Positions 5,030-7,543 of a stretch of DNA of 7,543 bases are shown piece after piece. Source of the DNA: Thermoplasmata archaeon. Its GTDB lineage: Archaea > Thermoplasmatota > Thermoplasmata > Lutacidiplasmatales > UBA184. The notes beneath the pieces are model-generated. The model was given only the letters and a program-made list of their open reading frames with translations. It was not told the DNA's origin and did not search any database. The stretch lies in the NCBI GenBank assembly GCA_021848165.1, contig JAJZMW010000088.1, positions 1 to 7,543 of the forward strand, in the 5' to 3' direction. A program made the position numbers and the translations under genes. Numbering within the stretch: position 1 is the stretch's first letter; the number at the start of each line of letters is the position of its first letter.

Positions 5030-7231
5030 ATGACGCACATCCGAGCCGAACTGGCGAAGGCGATCCCCGACATGATGCGGAACGTCGACCAGATCCGCAA
5101 CATCGGGATCGTCGCCCACATCCATCACGGCAAGACGACGCTCAGCGACAACCTGCTCGCCGCCGCGGGGATGATCTCGAACGAGCTCGCGGGCAAGCAG
5201 CTGTTCCTCAACTTCGACGAGCAGGAGCAGGCGCGCCTCCTCACGATCAACAACGCCGACGTGACGATCGTCCACGAGTTCGAGAACCAGCAGTATCTCA
5301 TCAACCTCATCGACACCCCGGGGCACGTCGATTTCGGCGGGGACGTCACGCGCGCGATGCGCGCGGTCGACGGCGCGATCGTCGTCGTCTGCGCCGTCGA
5401 GGGGGTCATGGCCCAGACCGAGACAGTGCTTCGGCAAGCGCTGCGCGAGAAGGTCAAGCCGGTCCTCTTCATCAACAAGGTCGACCGCGCCATCAAGGAG
5501 CTCAAGCTCACCCCGGAGTCGTTCCAGAAGCGGTTCACCGAGATCATCTCCGAGGTCAACGAGCTCATCCGCCGGATGGCCCCCGAGGAGTTCGTCGACG
5601 AGTGGAGCGTCGATCCGCGCGACGGGTCGGTCGCCTTCGGCTCCGGCTACGAGAACTGGGCGATCAGCGTCCCCTACATGCTGCGGACCGGGATCAAGTT
5701 CCCCGACATCGTCGAGTACGTCAGCTCCGGGCGCGCGCGCGAGATCGCGCAGAAGGCCCGCATCAACGACGTCATCTTCGACATGGTCGTGCGCCACCTC
5801 CCGAGCCCGCGCGTCGCCCAAAAGTACCGCATTCCGAACATCTGGAAGGGCGAGCCGTCCAGCCCGATCGGCGCGGCGATGTCGGCGACCGAGACGAACG
5901 GCCCGACGTCGTTCATGGTCACCGACATCACGATGGACCCGAACGCCGGGGAGATCGCGACGGGCCGCCTCTTCAGCGGCAAGCTGCAGAAGGGGATGGA
6001 GCTCTACGTCGCCGGCACGAAGGCGAAGAACCGGGTCCAGCACGTCTCGTTGTTCATGGGTCCGGAGCGCCTCATGGTGGAAGAGGTCACCGCGGGGAAC
6101 ATCGCGGCGATCATCGGCCTCTCCGACGCCTTCGCCGGGACGACGATGTCGACGATCCCCGACATGGTCCCCTTCGAGGAGATCCGGCACGTCTCCGAGC
6201 CGGTCGTCACCGTGGCGATCGAACCGAAGCACATGAGCGACCTCCCGAAGCTGATCGAGGTCATGCGGAAGGTCGGCAAGGAGGACGCGAGCCTCCGCGT
6301 CGAGATCAACCAGGAGACCGGCGAGCACCTCCTCTCGGGGATGGGCGAGCTGCACCTCGAGATCACGCAGTACCGGATCGTCAACGACTACAAGGTCGAG
6401 ATCGAGGCGTCCAAGCCGATCGTCGTCTACCGGGAGACCGTCCAACACCCGGGGGGCCCCTTCGAGGGGAAGTCGCCGAACAAGCACAACCGCTTCTACT
6501 TCGAGGTCGAGACGCTGCCCGAAGGGATCGTCCGCGCGATCCGCGACGGCGAGATCCCGCAGGGCAAGTCGTTCAAGGACCTCAAGACCCTCGTCTCGAA
6601 GATGGACGGGCTCGGCCTCTCGCGCGACGAGGGCCGGGGGCTCATCGCCGTCGAGGGGACGAACATGCTCCTCGACGTCACGAAGGGGATCCAGTACCTC
6701 AACGAAACGATGGACCTGATCGTCGACGCCTTCAAGGAGGCGATGGGGCGCGGACCGCTCGCCAACGAGCGGGTCTACGGCCTCAAGGTCCGTCTGGTCG
6801 ACGCGAAGCTCCACGAGGATTCGATCCACCGCGGTCCCGCGCAGACGATCCCGGCCGCCCGGTCGGGGATGTACGGCGCCATGGTCCTCGGGGACCGTCA
6901 GTTGCTCGAGCCGCTCCAGAAGGTCACCGTTAACGTGCCGCAGGACATCCTCGCGGGGGCGACGCGCGAGCTCCAGCGCCGCCGCGGCGAGATCCTCGAC
7001 ATGACAAGCGTCGGGGACCTGCAGACGATCGTGGCGAAGGTCCCGGTCGCCGAGATGTTCGGCTTCGCGAGCGACATCCGCAGCGCGACCGCAGGGAAGG
7101 TCCTCTGGGCGACCGAGTCGATGGGCTTCGAGCCGCTCCCCTCCGAGCTGCAGCCGAAGGTCGTCGCGGAGATCCGGCAGCGCCGCGGGCTCAAGCCCGA
7201 GCCGTACGACGCCGCCTACTACTCCGGCTAG
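5030..7231 (+). CDS. fusA: Translation elongation factor 2 (aEF-2), ribosomal translocase GTPase
   Basis: A 733-residue GTPase, the normal length for archaeal EF-2, which drives tRNA-mRNA translocation. G domain: P-loop AHIHHGKTT (29-37; K35), switch I ARLLTI (68-73; Thr72), G3 DTPGHVDF (95-102; H99), G4 NKVD (149-152), and GSGYENWAISVP (204-215) near G5. Domain II has AGEIATGRLFSG (306-317), domain III ETGEHLLSGMGELHLE (429-444), domain IV GGPFEGKSPNKHNRFYFEV (475-493) and the tip loop LHEDSIHRGPAQ (594-605), with His600 at the diphthamide position. Domain V includes QRRRGEILDM (649-658) and MFGFASDIRSAT (676-687). Two G-domain sites deviate from the consensus: AHIDHGK is AHIHHGK (H32) and ARGITI is ARLLTI (L70, L71); VMPQTE also reads VMAQTE (A128). 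Everything else looks intact, so it is probably the working EF-2. It is last in the rpsL-rpsG operon. Confidence 0.98.
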   Translation: MTHIRAELAKAIPDMMRNVDQIRNIGIVAHIHHGKTTLSDNLLAAAGMISNELAGKQLFLNFDEQEQARLLTINNADVTIVHEFENQQYLINLIDTPGHVDFGGDVTRAMRAVDGAIVVVCAVEGVMAQTETVLRQALREKVKPVLFINKVDRAIKELKLTPESFQKRFTEIISEVNELIRRMAPEEFVDEWSVDPRDGSVAFGSGYENWAISVPYMLRTGIKFPDIVEYVSSGRAREIAQKARINDVIFDMVVRHLPSPRVAQKYRIPNIWKGEPSSPIGAAMSATETNGPTSFMVTDITMDPNAGEIATGRLFSGKLQKGMELYVAGTKAKNRVQHVSLFMGPERLMVEEVTAGNIAAIIGLSDAFAGTTMSTIPDMVPFEEIRHVSEPVVTVAIEPKHMSDLPKLIEVMRKVGKEDASLRVEINQETGEHLLSGMGELHLEITQYRIVNDYKVEIEASKPIVVYRETVQHPGGPFEGKSPNKHNRFYFEVETLPEGIVRAIRDGEIPQGKSFKDLKTLVSKMDGLGLSRDEGRGLIAVEGTNMLLDVTKGIQYLNETMDLIVDAFKEAMGRGPLANERVYGLKVRLVDAKLHEDSIHRGPAQTIPAARSGMYGAMVLGDRQLLEPLQKVTVNVPQDILAGATRELQRRRGEILDMTSVGDLQTIVAKVPVAEMFGFASDIRSATAGKVLWATESMGFEPLPSELQPKVVAEIRQRRGLKPEPYDAAYYSG

Positions 7232-7264
7232 ACCCGATCGAACCTGAGCCGCGCTCGCCCGGGG

Positions 7265-7305
7265 GGCCGTGGTTGACCTACGACATACGTAGTAGGTTTA
7301 CGGCC
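7265..7305. repeat. Hairpin inverted repeat, copy 1 of 3
   Basis: The 22-bp core (7276-7297) starts ACCTAC and ends GTAGTAGGT; 9 of its 11 base pairs match across the centre. Outside it, GGCCGT (7265-7270) is complementary to ACGGCC (7300-7305), separated from the core by 5 nt on the left and 2 nt on the right. It begins 33 bp past the EF-2 stop codon. Confidence 0.75.
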
Positions 7306-7335
7306 GATCGACGGGAGCCCCCGCCGCGACCGGCG

Positions 7336-7371
7336 CGCCGATCCTACTACATGCATAGTAGGTAATCGGCG
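7336..7371. repeat. Hairpin inverted repeat, copy 2 of 3
   Basis: CCTACTA (7343-7349) pairs perfectly with TAGTAGG (7356-7362) around a 6-nt loop CATGCA. The stem extends with CGCCGAT (7336-7342) and ATCGGCG (7365-7371), leaving only a TA bulge at 7363-7364. That gives a 14-bp stem, the strongest of the three. The core corresponds to 7342-7363. Confidence 0.8.
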
Positions 7372-7383
7372 GGGCGATCTCCA

Positions 7384-7410
7384 GTACATACTACGTGAGT
7401 AGTAGGTTAC
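7384..7410. repeat. Hairpin inverted repeat, copy 3 of 3
   Basis: The core (7386-7407) has TACTAC (7389-7394) pairing with GTAGTA (7399-7404) around a GTGA loop. A C-G pair lies beyond one mismatch, and GTA (7384-7386) pairs with TAC (7408-7410) if one T is bulged. It ends next to the stop codon (7412-7414) of the proposed convergent gene. Confidence 0.75.
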
Positions 7411-7411
7411 G

Positions 7412-7543
7412 TTACGCGGTCGACGACGCGGCGCGCCGCCCGTGGCCGGGAGGGGCGAGGACCTGCTCGAGGGTCTTCTGGCGGGGCCGGGGTCCCTCCG
7501 CGGAGCGGGAGCGCAGCGGCCAGGAGCCTTCGCGGTCGAGGAG
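7412..7543 (-). CDS. Unidentified protein, C-terminal 43 residues only
   Basis: The minus strand is open from the window edge to a TAA at 7414-7412. The 43 residues begin LLDREGSWPLRS and include RQKTLEQVLAPPGHGRR; the tail is rich in Arg, Ala and Ser. Third codon positions are almost all G or C, as in the sure genes here, and cleaner than in the competing plus-strand frame. QKTLEQVL resembles a PCNA-interacting motif but lacks the usual aromatic pair. I do not recognise the family, and 43 codons of GC-rich sequence without a stop could arise by chance. Confidence 0.4.
   Translation of the reverse strand, partial: LLDREGSWPLRSRSAEGPRPRQKTLEQVLAPPGHGRRAASSTA

Larger units (their letters stand above)
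7232..7411. other. Non-coding region between EF-2 and a convergent partial gene
   Basis: This 180-bp stretch has no convincing open frame on either strand. Its only visible content is three hairpin-forming inverted repeats, described separately; the last ends at 7410, one base before this stretch ends. No T-run typical of archaeal intrinsic termination follows the EF-2 stop. The repeats are markedly more AT-rich than the DNA between them. Confidence 0.7.

Noticed and set aside
4994..6829. A 611-codon minus-strand open frame opposite EF-2
   Set aside because: Asp/Leu/Val-rich shadow of EF-2 codons with no domain.
7232..7300. Intrinsic terminator of the EF-2 operon
   Set aside because: No T-run follows the stop codon or the first hairpin; the hairpin could act in another way, but a standard archaeal terminator is not visible.
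7265..7410. CRISPR array
   Set aside because: Only three imperfect palindromic units with unequal gaps and divergent centres; no uniform repeat-spacer pattern and no cas genes.
7432..7543. Possible plus-strand gene starting with GTG at 7441
   Set aside because: No TATA box or ribosome binding site is visible, and its third codon positions are less GC-rich than those of the minus-strand frame in the same DNA.

Overview
The window is a very GC-rich piece of an archaeal chromosome. The evidence is a family B DNA polymerase with the archaeal N-terminal region, a family 4 uracil-DNA glycosylase, archaeal-type uS12 and uS7, an archaeal elongation factor 2 (EF-2) with a diphthamide-type loop, and a TATA box with very short leaders. 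The EF-2 resembles, from memory, Thermoplasma-type EF-2 (for example the IHRGPAQ loop), so a GC-rich lineage of Thermoplasmatota is my best guess. I could not test this with a tree.

Layout. Bases 1-726 (+) hold the 3'-terminal part of an EamA/DMT-like multi-pass membrane transporter. It meets, tail to tail with an 11-bp overlap, a minus-strand repair/replication pair: uracil-DNA glycosylase (3802-3203) followed by DNA polymerase B (3178-716), 24 bp apart and probably one transcript. A short intergenic region (3803-3875) carries one AT-rich box placed almost symmetrically between the two divergent starts. To its right runs a compact translation operon on the plus strand: rpsL (uS12), rpsG (uS7, joined by an ATGA stop/start overlap) and EF-2. 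Past EF-2 lies a 180-bp non-coding stretch with three copies of a hairpin-forming inverted repeat. The window ends with what looks like the C-terminus of a further minus-strand gene.

How the genes fit together. The glycosylase removes uracil from DNA, and archaeal family B polymerases stall ahead of template uracil, so their shared operon joins sensing and repair of the same lesion. rpsL, rpsG and EF-2 are the archaeal 'str' cluster, acting in decoding, tRNA exit and translocation. Here the cluster is cut out of its usual surroundings: no RNA polymerase genes, L30e or nusA directly upstream, and no EF-1A or S10 directly downstream.

Most worth a second look: (1) the triplicated hairpin repeats at 7265-7410, whose inner arms are conserved while the outer arms differ in sequence but still pair; (2) an EF-2 GTPase domain in which the near-invariant P-loop Asp is His (AHIHHGK) and the switch I RGITI is RLLTI; (3) a uS7 with an N-terminal extension containing eight consecutive prolines; (4) the polymerase/uracil glycosylase operon. 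I see no CRISPR array, tRNA, rRNA or insertion sequence.
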